From Edaphocola aurantiacus (GTDB lineage Bacteria; Bacteroidota; Bacteroidia; Chitinophagales; Chitinophagaceae), in assembly GCF_019797745.1 (NCBI RefSeq), contig NZ_VOSI01000002.1, forward strand, positions 870,242 through 934,241: DNA of 64,000 bases. Direction: 5' to 3'. Made by a program: the position numbers and the translations under genes. Under the pieces are notes generated by a model. That model worked only from the letters and a program-made list of their open reading frames with translations. It ran no database searches and was not told the DNA's origin. Positions 54,128-62,489 of this stretch are shown piece by piece (positions within the stretch are counted from its first letter, which is position 1; every line of letters starts with the position of its first letter).

Positions 54128-55993
54128 ATGTATAAGAGTATTTGTACACTTGCTTTTATAATCATTTCTGCGTTCAGTACATTGGCGCAGTCAGGTAGCT
54201 ATTATACTGGCACACAGAACCTGCAGGGGTATCGTCTTAAAACTAAACTGCATGATATTGTAGCCCATAAGACCATCAGCTGGAACTATGGAGACCTTCC
54301 TTCTTTCTATCAACAGACAGACAGGGACCTGTATTATGAAAATGACAGCTCCTTGCTGGATATATATTCCGAAAATCCTGTCGGCCTTGATCCTTATAAT
54401 TACTATTATCAGAATAACAGCCTGATCAGTGGTGCATCAACCGAAGGCCTGGGCTGGAACAGGGAGCATATCTACTCCCAGAGTTTCTTTAATAGTTATT
54501 ATCCCATGTACTCTGACCTGCACTTTATTTTGCCGACAGATGCACGTGTTAACCAGCGTAGGAGCAATTATCCGTATGCGAAGGTGGGCAATGCAGCCTT
54601 TACCTCATTAAACGGCACAAAGGTCGGGCCATCTGCCACGGCCAATTATACCAATACGGTTACAGAGCCTATAGATGAGTTTAAGGGAGATGTAGCACGC
54701 ATGCTCATGTATGTAGCAGTCCGTTATGAAAACCTCTTGCCGTTTTTTGAATATGCCAATGTGCGTAACCCGATAGACAGTCTTTCTGAAAAGTCGTTTA
54801 AGGATTGGTATATACCCTTACTTTTGAGCTGGAACCAGCAGGATCCGGTATCGCAAAAAGAGATGGAGCGCAACAATGCGGTATATGCCATACAAGGTAA
54901 CCGCAATCCGTTTATTGATCACCCGGAATGGGTACAATCTATCTGGGGTAACCTTCCTAATGATAATACTGTGCCAGACGCGCCTTTCCAGGTGGTAATG
55001 CAGGAGAAAGGCAAGCGCTTCATCACTATTGAATGGCCATATGTACAGGGCGGGAATATTGCTGGCTATGAAGTATTGCTGAATGGAAATTTCGTGGGCT
55101 CTACGCAAGGTCTTATTTATACTTTTGATCAGCTGACCGAAAACACAACTTACGATATTACCGTGCGTAGCTATAGTACAAGCTATGTGAAAAGTGCTTT
55201 AGCGCCTGTCCTCTCTGTAACTACAACAGCAACTGATACTTTTGCAGGCGATCTGCTGATCAGTAAACTGATTACCGGCTCTGCATATAATAAGGCTATT
55301 GAGATCAGTAATGAGACGGGGCATCCTGTAGACCTGAGACATTATTACCTGAATATGCGCCAGGAAAATAATACTTCAGGGGCTTTATACTGGTCATCAA
55401 ACAAGATCCAGCTGGAAGGTATGCTGGCGCATGGGCGAAAGCTGGTCATCATCAATCCTCATGCGCAGCTGACCTGCTTTACAGTAGATAGTGCAGATAT
55501 TGTTTCCAATGGATTGCCTATGAATTTTGATGGTACACTTGCTATTGATTTATTACATGATAACGCTACAATCGATCGTATAGGCGATGCTTCTGTACGA
55601 GCAAACTTTGCCACTGGCTGTAGCCTTTATCGTAAAAGTTCAGTTACATCACCTGCCGCTTTGTATGATAGTACAGAATGGAATACGTACCCATTAAATT
55701 ACTGTGACGGACTGGGAAATCCTCCTGAAGAACCGACCAGGATTACTAGCACCGTGAAAGAGTCATTGAATATTTATCCGAATCCCGTAGCAGCCGGCAG
55801 CTATATTTATGTGGAAGGAAAGTCTTTAAACCATGTAAAAGAAGCACTGCTACAGAATATAGATGGCCGCATACTTGCGAGGTATAAAAGCCCTTTCCGT
55901 AAGACTGGCAGCATACAGCTCCCTGAGCAGCTGGTACCTGGTGTGTATATATTTAGGATCGACGGACAAGGTTATAAACTTTTGGTGAAATAA
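54128..55993 (+). CDS. Secreted endonuclease I (EndA/NucM-like) with FN3-like, lamin-tail-like and T9SS type A domains
   Basis: 621 residues from ATG 54128; the frame reaches an ATG at 54077, but the shorter form gives a clean signal peptide (ends FSTLAQ). The nuclease domain (about residues 20-270) has NREHIYSQSFF and MYSDLHFILPTDARVNQRRSN, the His-Asn metal/active site layout of endonuclease I. An FN3-like domain (about 285-365) follows. Next is a lamin-tail-like domain with AIEISNETGHPVDL. The C-terminal T9SS type A sorting domain starts LNIYPNPVAAGSYIYVEG. Likely exported through T9SS to degrade extracellular DNA or RNA. Confidence 0.88.
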   Translation: MYKSICTLAFIIISAFSTLAQSGSYYTGTQNLQGYRLKTKLHDIVAHKTISWNYGDLPSFYQQTDRDLYYENDSSLLDIYSENPVGLDPYNYYYQNNSLISGASTEGLGWNREHIYSQSFFNSYYPMYSDLHFILPTDARVNQRRSNYPYAKVGNAAFTSLNGTKVGPSATANYTNTVTEPIDEFKGDVARMLMYVAVRYENLLPFFEYANVRNPIDSLSEKSFKDWYIPLLLSWNQQDPVSQKEMERNNAVYAIQGNRNPFIDHPEWVQSIWGNLPNDNTVPDAPFQVVMQEKGKRFITIEWPYVQGGNIAGYEVLLNGNFVGSTQGLIYTFDQLTENTTYDITVRSYSTSYVKSALAPVLSVTTTATDTFAGDLLISKLITGSAYNKAIEISNETGHPVDLRHYYLNMRQENNTSGALYWSSNKIQLEGMLAHGRKLVIINPHAQLTCFTVDSADIVSNGLPMNFDGTLAIDLLHDNATIDRIGDASVRANFATGCSLYRKSSVTSPAALYDSTEWNTYPLNYCDGLGNPPEEPTRITSTVKESLNIYPNPVAAGSYIYVEGKSLNHVKEALLQNIDGRILARYKSPFRKTGSIQLPEQLVPGVYIFRIDGQGYKLLVK

Positions 55994-56044
55994 AAACTTT
56001 AAATGAAATATACCGGTTATATATGAATTTTCATTTAATGTGAA

Positions 56045-56052
56045 TATATTTG
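56045..56052 (+). promoter_or_regulatory. -7 box for the 137-residue exported protein
   Basis: TATATTTG fits TAnnTTTG, 34 bases before the start codon. Confidence 0.6.
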
Positions 56053-56086
56053 TAATGCATTCACATTCACCCTAAAAACAAAAATT

Positions 56087-56500
56087 ATGAAAAAGGTATT
56101 ATCACTGATGCTGCTTCTGGCAGCTTCTACCGGTTTATGGGCACAAAAAGGCCAGGTATGGCCAAGCGAAACCCGTCAGGAATTTGAAATTGATGAAAAC
56201 GGCAAGATCACCAAAGAATATGCCGCAGCCGATTACAATTCCTATTATTTATTCATCAACAATAATGAATTCGTTCATTGTACGGGTACCATTACCAGTC
56301 TGTATAAGATTGTGAACCGTAAACAAAGAGATGGCGGAGTAGAGTATTCTGTTGTAAGCGAAGTGGGCAATAACTACCAGATGTTTTTTCATGAAAAAGA
56401 TAAGTACATTGTATTATCCTCTCGCGACAAAGGTTTCAGTGTGTATATAGAATGTAAAGCACCATATACCACACAAGTCTTTGACAATATCAATCGTTAA
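56087..56500 (+). CDS. Small exported protein of unknown function
   Basis: 137 residues: signal peptide (MLLLAASTGLWAQ, cut near residue 20), then about 117 residues of predicted beta structure with aromatic-rich pieces (NSYYLFINNNEFVHCTGTI, KYIVLSSRDKGFSVYIEC). Two Cys residues could form a disulfide. No family recognised. It has its own promoter and a perfect dyad terminator starting right after the stop, so it is a single-gene unit. Confidence 0.75.
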   Translation: MKKVLSLMLLLAASTGLWAQKGQVWPSETRQEFEIDENGKITKEYAAADYNSYYLFINNNEFVHCTGTITSLYKIVNRKQRDGGVEYSVVSEVGNNYQMFFHEKDKYIVLSSRDKGFSVYIECKAPYTTQVFDNINR

Positions 56501-56558
56501 ACAATTATAAAAAGTAATGGCCTGATCTTTAGATCAGGCCATTACTTTTTATAATTGT
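56501..56558. terminator. Bidirectional terminator between exported protein and superoxide dismutase genes
   Basis: Perfect dyad of 28+28 bases around a 2-base loop, the longest here; core aatggcctgatct and its complement, outer arms acaattataaaaagt. It begins one base after the stop codon at 56498-56500. Confidence 0.92.
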
Positions 56559-56565
56559 AAATATA

Positions 56566-57165
56566 TTACAGCGCAGCTTCGTAGCGTTTGCTTACTTCTG
56601 CCCAGTTGATTACATTCCAGATAGCAGACAGGTAATCAGGACGTTTGTTCTGATATTTCAGGTAGTAAGCATGTTCCCATACATCAATACCCAGTACCGG
56701 AGTACCTTTTACATCAGCAACATCCATCAGCGGATTGTCCTGGTTAGGAGTAGAGCTTACTTCCAGTTTACCGTCTTTTACGATCAGCCATGCCCAGCCA
56801 CTACCGAAACGGGTAGCACCTGCAGTAGCCAGTTTTTCTTTCAGGGTATCCATACCGCCTAATTCAGCAATAGCAGCCGCTAATTTTTCAGAAGGCTGGC
56901 TACCGTTGTTGCTCAGGATTTCCCAGAACAGACTGTGATTATAGTGACCACCACCGTTGTTACGTACAGCAGCAGGGTATTTAGAAATATTGGCCATCAG
57001 ATCTTCCAGGGAAAGATCAGCAGCTTCAGTTCCTTCGATCGCTTTATTCAGGTTGTCAACATACGCTTTATGGTGGCGATCATGGTGAATCTCCATAGTT
57101 GTAGCGTCGATATGCGGTTCTAAAGCATCGAATGCATATGGTAATGCAGGAAGTGTGTGTGCCAT
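56566..57165 (-). CDS. sodA: Superoxide dismutase, Mn/Fe family (Mn-type residues)
   Basis: 199 residues. Metal ligands: His in [13 protein letters not shown], His in [14 protein letters not shown], Asp and His in [14 protein letters not shown]. The second-sphere Gln sits in the C-terminal domain (TPNQDNPL), and a Gly occupies the N-terminal position (NNGGGHYNH), the pattern of Mn enzymes rather than Fe enzymes. No signal peptide, so cytosolic. Cambialistic use of Fe is possible, as in other Bacteroidota. It converts superoxide to hydrogen peroxide and oxygen. Confidence 0.93.
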   Translation of the reverse strand: MAHTLPALPYAFDALEPHIDATTMEIHHDRHHKAYVDNLNKAIEGTEAADLSLEDLMANISKYPAAVRNNGGGHYNHSLFWEILSNNGSQPSEKLAAAIAELGGMDTLKEKLATAGATRFGSGWAWLIVKDGKLEVSSTPNQDNPLMDVADVKGTPVLGIDVWEHAYYLKYQNKRPDYLSAIWNVINWAEVSKRYEAAL

Positions 57166-57205
57166 AATGTGTTTATTTATTTTTGTTTTTAAATTAATCT
57201 CTATA

Positions 57206-57213
57206 CAAATGTA
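57206..57213 (-). promoter_or_regulatory. -7 box for superoxide dismutase
   Basis: Minus-strand TACATTTG fits TAnnTTTG, about 40 bases before the start codon. Confidence 0.6.
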
Positions 57214-57267
57214 GCTGTAAAATGCCTTTCCCTTTATTGATTAATAATATTTTAAGATTACCAAAAC

Positions 57268-59001
57268 CTATTTGCCGGTATATTTACGCTTGCGGATAAA
57301 GGTATAAATCAATGCCAGTAAGCCTACCAGGATCACCGGTACTGCAATTGCAATCATCTGCCACTGGCTTCTCTCCGCCTCTATGCGCTTAGGGTCCAGG
57401 ATACGGTTTTCAAAAGATTTCTCTCTTGCTGCCAGCAGGTTCTGATCATCTACCAGGTAAGTCATTGCATTTTGCAGGAACGTAATATTGTCGAATCGAT
57501 AAGACTTATTGAAACGGTATACACCCATATCCATCGGGCGCTGCTCTTCTTCAGATACTTCATTCAGCAGGATATCCGCATCGCTCAGTACAATAATTTT
57601 ACTGTTAGCAGGCGCAGCAGGCTTCAGGATAATAAGGTTTGCCGCCATAAAGTTAGCCACTTCATTACTATACTGTCCATTGAATGCTGAAGTGAAAGCC
57701 CCTTCAAGTAAGGCTGCTACAACTAAATTCTTTTTGGTGAAGGTCGCCGGGTTCGGTTCTTCCAGTATGGTTTTGAACATAATAACAGCTGGCGCTCCTT
57801 CTGTTTTGGAATAAGCAGAAGTAGTCAGCAGGGCGGTCTTCTTAATATTATTGTTGTTCTTATTAATATCGATACTGCTGGCAAAACGGGCAAATACCCC
57901 ATCCAGGTTTTTGGAAATAGGATGCCCTTCTGCACCTGGTTGTAAAATCGGGAAGTATGGCCAGGAGAACATTTTAGGCTGTGCCTGTCCTTCTGAATTG
58001 ACTGGTATACCCGCATTTGACGCGGCATCCAGCACCAGGTCATTATTGATGCGTACACCATAATGGAACAGCATATCATTCAGCTTCAGATCTACAGGCA
58101 TAGCCATGAAGGTTTCCTTCTTTCTGAAACTATCGATAGAGGCCTGCACAGGATCAATAGCGAAGATAACTTTACCACCGTTCATGATATACTGATCGAT
58201 TTTGAACTGATCCAGTTCGTCGAAAGCCTTGAATGGGCGGTTGATGATAACCGCTTTGTAATGCTTGGGATCAATCGCTACCTGGCTTTGCAGGTTTACC
58301 GTATCCAGTCCGTATTGTGCACCAATGGTTGCAAAGAGGCTCGCAATTTCCGGGGTGAAAATTTCATCATTACCGGTAAGGTAGGCTACAAAATCCTGCT
58401 GATCTTTCTGCAGGTTCATGATTGTATTCGCCAGGTTATATTCCAGCAACATTTCTGATCTGCTCAGGATTGTTTTGGACAGAACCATAGAGTTGGTCTG
58501 CTGCAGGAATACAGGAGTAGCCCTTTCCGGGGCACCATTGTCCGGTTTGTAGCGCACCAGGGCCCATGGGTAAACCATCTTCTGCTCCGAGCCACCGCCC
58601 TCACCGTTAATGGTTACCGGATAGCCGGTAATGTGGTAGCGTGCCAGGGTGCCGATTACAGCCGTATCATTTCCCTCAGTTGGGTCAACAAAATCGTAAG
58701 TGATGCGCTGCCCGCTATTGTTACTGAAAGTTTTCAGCATCTCCTCGGTACTTACAGACAGGTTCTTAAACGCTGCAGGAATCTTTTTTCCTTTCAGGAA
58801 TACCGTGATATGGACTTTCCCTTTCAGCGATTTCAGGAACTGATGTGTAGCCTCTGTGGTAGAGTACTTTTTGTCTTTAGTCAGATCCAGCTGAGCATAC
58901 CAGCGGTATGCAGCGATGTTTACTATAATCAATAAAGCAATTACTCCGAGTAATCTGAAGAGTAATTGCTTTTTCTTGTTGTTTGATATATTATCAGACA
59001 T
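57268..59001 (-). CDS. gldG: Gliding-motility ABC transporter-associated protein GldG
   Basis: 577 residues. An N-terminal membrane helix (LFRLLGVIALLIIVNIAAY) precedes a large extracytoplasmic domain with the GldG motifs YSTTEATHQFLKSLKGKVHI and TYDFVDPTEGN. A C-terminal helix (MIAIAVPVILVGLLALIYTF) ends in basic residues. GldG works with the GldA ATPase and GldF permease of the gliding machinery. gldF is normally directly upstream, but here the upstream gene is the bifunctional nuclease, 48 bases away. Confidence 0.9.
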   Translation of the reverse strand: MSDNISNNKKKQLLFRLLGVIALLIIVNIAAYRWYAQLDLTKDKKYSTTEATHQFLKSLKGKVHITVFLKGKKIPAAFKNLSVSTEEMLKTFSNNSGQRITYDFVDPTEGNDTAVIGTLARYHITGYPVTINGEGGGSEQKMVYPWALVRYKPDNGAPERATPVFLQQTNSMVLSKTILSRSEMLLEYNLANTIMNLQKDQQDFVAYLTGNDEIFTPEIASLFATIGAQYGLDTVNLQSQVAIDPKHYKAVIINRPFKAFDELDQFKIDQYIMNGGKVIFAIDPVQASIDSFRKKETFMAMPVDLKLNDMLFHYGVRINNDLVLDAASNAGIPVNSEGQAQPKMFSWPYFPILQPGAEGHPISKNLDGVFARFASSIDINKNNNNIKKTALLTTSAYSKTEGAPAVIMFKTILEEPNPATFTKKNLVVAALLEGAFTSAFNGQYSNEVANFMAANLIILKPAAPANSKIIVLSDADILLNEVSEEEQRPMDMGVYRFNKSYRFDNITFLQNAMTYLVDDQNLLAAREKSFENRILDPKRIEAERSQWQMIAIAVPVILVGLLALIYTFIRKRKYTGK

Positions 59002-59049
59002 ACGAGATGTGTTCTTTAAATATAAAGGTGAATGTTCCGGAATAAATAA

Positions 59050-59706
59050 CTAAGATCCTGCCCCGCGTGTGCGCAGTTCATCTCTGAACTGTATGGCCAG
59101 ATCATAATCTTCATTATCCAGTGCTTTCTGCATCATTTCTTCCAGTTCTGCAATCGTATAATGGCTTAAGCTGGATTTAGGCAGCGCCTTTTTTGGGGCT
59201 TCCTGTTCTGTTTTGCCTGTTGGCGCAGGAGTCGGTGTGCTGCTGCTGTCCGCTGCCGGAGACTCTGTGCTTTCTTCAGGTGTATCCGTTTGGTCTTCGT
59301 TAAATCCGGCTGCTTCGTTGAGGATATTCTCGTAAGTATAAATCGGGCATCCGCAGCGGATCGCCAGAGCAATCGCATCAGATGTACGGGAATCAATTTC
59401 AATCACATCGCCATCACGCTCACAGATCAGCAAAGCATAGAAAATGCCTTCAGACAACTTGTAAATAACCACTTCCTGCAGGTCAATCTGGAAAGAAGCA
59501 AGTACGCTGGTCATGAGGTCATGTGTCAGCGGACGTGCAGGTTTGATCTGCTCTAATGCTACCGCAATGGACTGTGCTTCGTAGCTTCCGATCACAATAG
59601 GGATACGCCTTAAACCACCTACCTCACCCAATACTACAGCATAAGACTGCAATTGCGTAACACTACTGGATAAGGCAACTATTTCTAATGGAATCTTATT
59701 CATCAT
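59050..59706 (-). CDS. Bifunctional nuclease (BFN/DUF151) family protein with UVR motif
   Basis: 218 residues. The N-terminal BFN domain has LPIVIGSYEAQSIAVALE-like sequence (RIPIVIGSYEAQSIAVALE), RPLTHDLMTSVL and IDSRTSDAIALAIRCGCPIY. A Pro/Thr/Ser/Glu-rich linker (about residues 143-180) joins it to a UvrB/UvrC-type motif (IAELEEMMQKALDNEDYDLA). In some bacteria BFN proteins have reported DNase/RNase activity; here the role is unknown. Upstream of gldG with a gap of 48 bases. Confidence 0.87.
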   Translation of the reverse strand: MMNKIPLEIVALSSSVTQLQSYAVVLGEVGGLRRIPIVIGSYEAQSIAVALEQIKPARPLTHDLMTSVLASFQIDLQEVVIYKLSEGIFYALLICERDGDVIEIDSRTSDAIALAIRCGCPIYTYENILNEAAGFNEDQTDTPEESTESPAADSSSTPTPAPTGKTEQEAPKKALPKSSLSHYTIAELEEMMQKALDNEDYDLAIQFRDELRTRGAGS

Positions 59707-59775
59707 AACAATTCTAATACATCAACAGCATTAGCCGGACGGTAAAGCTAATGAATTATTCAGTTTTTATTAAAT

Positions 59776-62349
59776 TTAAAATAAAGTTGGGGCCGCATTT
59801 ACCTCTCCTTCATCATGGTGTTCTTCTTCCTGAGAAGCCTCCTCCGTTACAGGAGGATAACTGTCTTCAATTTGGATAAGATCGTTGTCGCAAAGTTTAA
59901 TACCAATCGTTTTCCAACCGGTTATTTCTACCTGTTCTGCTGGCTTCCATTCTGTACCCACAGCATCGGCTTTCTTCTTGCCATTGAATACGAGTAAAGT
60001 CGGGTTAGGGTGAACGGTTACAAATTTGAGATAGTTCTTATTGCCCTCTTTAATAAACAGGAATTTATTTTTTAAGGTCTGGGTTTCTATGCGGAAACGC
60101 TTAATGTTGAACTGTTTCTTATCGTTGTCGAAGTATACTGCAGTGATCGGATCCTGTGGCGACCATTTGTCTATAGCCAGGATAGAATCGGTTTCGTAGC
60201 GGTTGCTCAGGTCAAAGTCCGTCAGCTCATAGTATCCGTCTTTATAGAATACGATGATACGGTCTTCGGTATTGAAACTGCCCAGCAGTCTGCCATAACC
60301 ATCTGTATTCAGACGGCCCACCTGCTCATCATACCAGATTTTAGGAGCCGATAAGGTACTTCTTCCCTGCTCTTTAAATTTGATCTGGCGTACCGGGTAT
60401 TTCGTTACCTGGTTACCCTGAGAGCTGCGGCCTTTAATGCCCAGTTCTTCAAAATAGAAATCGAAGGTTTTGATCCTTGCAGAGCTGCCCGGCGATAAAG
60501 TAATACTCACCACTTCAGCTTCACCATTCGGATTAGCCGTAAAGTACACTACTTTGCTGCCCTTATTACCTTTGGTCAGATCATATTCCTTGTCGCGGGT
60601 AATACCGGTCACATTGAATCTCTTGCCATAAATGATGCCACTGATGCCATCCATGTACATCATGTTATACGTCGTACGTTCATCATTCTTGCGGAATACA
60701 TCTACATGCAGAATGTCTTTGCCCACAAAGGTTTTGTCGGCCATTTTTGTAATCTGCATAATACCGTCTCTGCGGAAGATAATGATATCATCCAGGTCAG
60801 AGCAGTCACACACAAACTCGTCTTTCTTTAATGACGATCCGATAAATCCTTCCTTACGGTTTACATACAGTTTAGTATTGGCGATGGCCACTTTAGTGGC
60901 ATGAATAGTATCAAATACTTTAATCTCCGTTTTGCGCTCTTTACCTTTTCCGTACTTCTTCAACAGGTTTTCATAATATGCAACAGCAAAATCGGTCAGG
61001 TGTTCAATATTGTGCAGCACAGTATTGATCTCCTCTTCCACATTTTTGATATGCTCATCAGCTTTAAAGCTGTCAAATTTAGAGATACGCTTGATCTTGA
61101 TCTCCGTCAGTCGGATAATATCTTCCTGAACAATCTCTCTTCTGAACATAGATTTGTAAGGAGCCAGACCTTTGTCGATGGCCTGCAGTACCCCTTCCCA
61201 GGTCGTTTCTTCCTCGATGTCGCGATAGATACGTTTTTCGATAAATATTTTTTCCAGAGAAGAGTAGTGCCAGTCATTTTCCAGTTCCCGGAGTTTAATC
61301 TCCAGTTCTTTTTTCAGCAACTCCTTCGTCAATTCTACAGAACGCCTCAGCAGATCAGATACCCCGACAAAGTGAGGTTTATCATTGATGATGATACAGG
61401 CATTCGGAGAGATAGAGATCTGGCAATCGGTAAAGGCATACAGTGCATCGATCGTCTGATCTATAGATACACCTTGTGCCAGTTGTACAACCAGTTCTAC
61501 TACCGCAGCGGTATTGTCCGTTACGCTCTTGATCTTGATTTTTCCCTTTTCATTGGCTTTCAGAATGCTCTCAATCAGTCCGGAGGTGGTTACACCATAT
61601 GGTACATCACGGATAGCCAGGCTCTTCTTATCCACCTCTTCTATACGGGCACGCACCAGTACTTTACCGCCACGCATACCATCATTATAATTGCTGATGT
61701 CTGCCATGCCTTCGGTAAGGAAGTCAGGATACAGCGTAAATGGTTTGCCCTTCAGGTGTTTGATAGAAGCGTCGATGAGCTCTAGAAAGTTGTGGGGTAA
61801 TATTTTGGTAGACAGACCTACTGCGATACCATCTGCACCCTGTGAGAGCAGCAGTGGAAACTTCATAGGCAGTGTGGTCGGTTCATTCTTACGGCCGTCG
61901 TAACTTAATTGCCATTCCGTAGTTTTAGCATTAAAAGCCACATCCAGTGCAAATTTGGTCAGTCTTGCCTCAATATAACGGGCTGCCGCTGCACGGTCAC
62001 CCGTACGCACATCTCCCCAGTTACCCTGAGTTTCAATCATGAGGTCTTTCTGCCCCAGGTTGGTAATGGCATCTCCGATACTGGCATCACCATGCGGGTG
62101 ATACTGCATCGTCTGCCCTATGATGTTGGCCACCTTATTAAAACGGCCATCATCCATTTCTTTCATAGCATGCAGGATACGGCGTTGTACCGGCTTAAGC
62201 CCGTCCTCTACCGCAGGTACTGCACGTTCCAGTATTACATAACTTGCATATTCTAAAAACCAGCTCTGATACATTTTGTCAATAGAGGCGGCATTTTCTT
62301 CATGCGGCACCTCTTGTGACTGCTCTTCCGGTAATTCCATTTCACTCAT
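59776..62349 (-). CDS. parC: DNA topoisomerase IV (or gyrase) subunit A
   Basis: 857 residues. The N-terminal breakage-reunion domain starts with SWFLEYASYVILERAVPAVE and VQRRILHAMKEMDDGRF. The catalytic Tyr lies in AAARYIEARLTKFA, preceded by QTMQYHPHGDASIGDAI. The C-terminal beta-pinwheel domain is shorter and lacks the GyrA-box QRRGGKG, which favours ParC over GyrA. It unlinks daughter chromosomes with ParE; parE is not next to it. Acidic C-terminal tail. Confidence 0.92.
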   Translation of the reverse strand: MSEMELPEEQSQEVPHEENAASIDKMYQSWFLEYASYVILERAVPAVEDGLKPVQRRILHAMKEMDDGRFNKVANIIGQTMQYHPHGDASIGDAITNLGQKDLMIETQGNWGDVRTGDRAAAARYIEARLTKFALDVAFNAKTTEWQLSYDGRKNEPTTLPMKFPLLLSQGADGIAVGLSTKILPHNFLELIDASIKHLKGKPFTLYPDFLTEGMADISNYNDGMRGGKVLVRARIEEVDKKSLAIRDVPYGVTTSGLIESILKANEKGKIKIKSVTDNTAAVVELVVQLAQGVSIDQTIDALYAFTDCQISISPNACIIINDKPHFVGVSDLLRRSVELTKELLKKELEIKLRELENDWHYSSLEKIFIEKRIYRDIEEETTWEGVLQAIDKGLAPYKSMFRREIVQEDIIRLTEIKIKRISKFDSFKADEHIKNVEEEINTVLHNIEHLTDFAVAYYENLLKKYGKGKERKTEIKVFDTIHATKVAIANTKLYVNRKEGFIGSSLKKDEFVCDCSDLDDIIIFRRDGIMQITKMADKTFVGKDILHVDVFRKNDERTTYNMMYMDGISGIIYGKRFNVTGITRDKEYDLTKGNKGSKVVYFTANPNGEAEVVSITLSPGSSARIKTFDFYFEELGIKGRSSQGNQVTKYPVRQIKFKEQGRSTLSAPKIWYDEQVGRLNTDGYGRLLGSFNTEDRIIVFYKDGYYELTDFDLSNRYETDSILAIDKWSPQDPITAVYFDNDKKQFNIKRFRIETQTLKNKFLFIKEGNKNYLKFVTVHPNPTLLVFNGKKKADAVGTEWKPAEQVEITGWKTIGIKLCDNDLIQIEDSYPPVTEEASQEEEHHDEGEVNAAPTLF

Positions 62350-62489
62350 TACGATCAGTATAAATTTAGATTGCGAAAATAATCAAAATCGGGCAGAAAT
62401 CCGGCCCCGTTAAACCCATCCTAATTTAAGTATTTACCTATGCTAATCAATTAAAATCCTTAATTTGCTGTTTCAAAACCATAATTACT

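Noticed and set aside
60901-61785. 294-codon plus-strand frame
   Set aside because: Lies entirely within parC on the opposite strand; no family pattern, and composition is that of a shadow frame.
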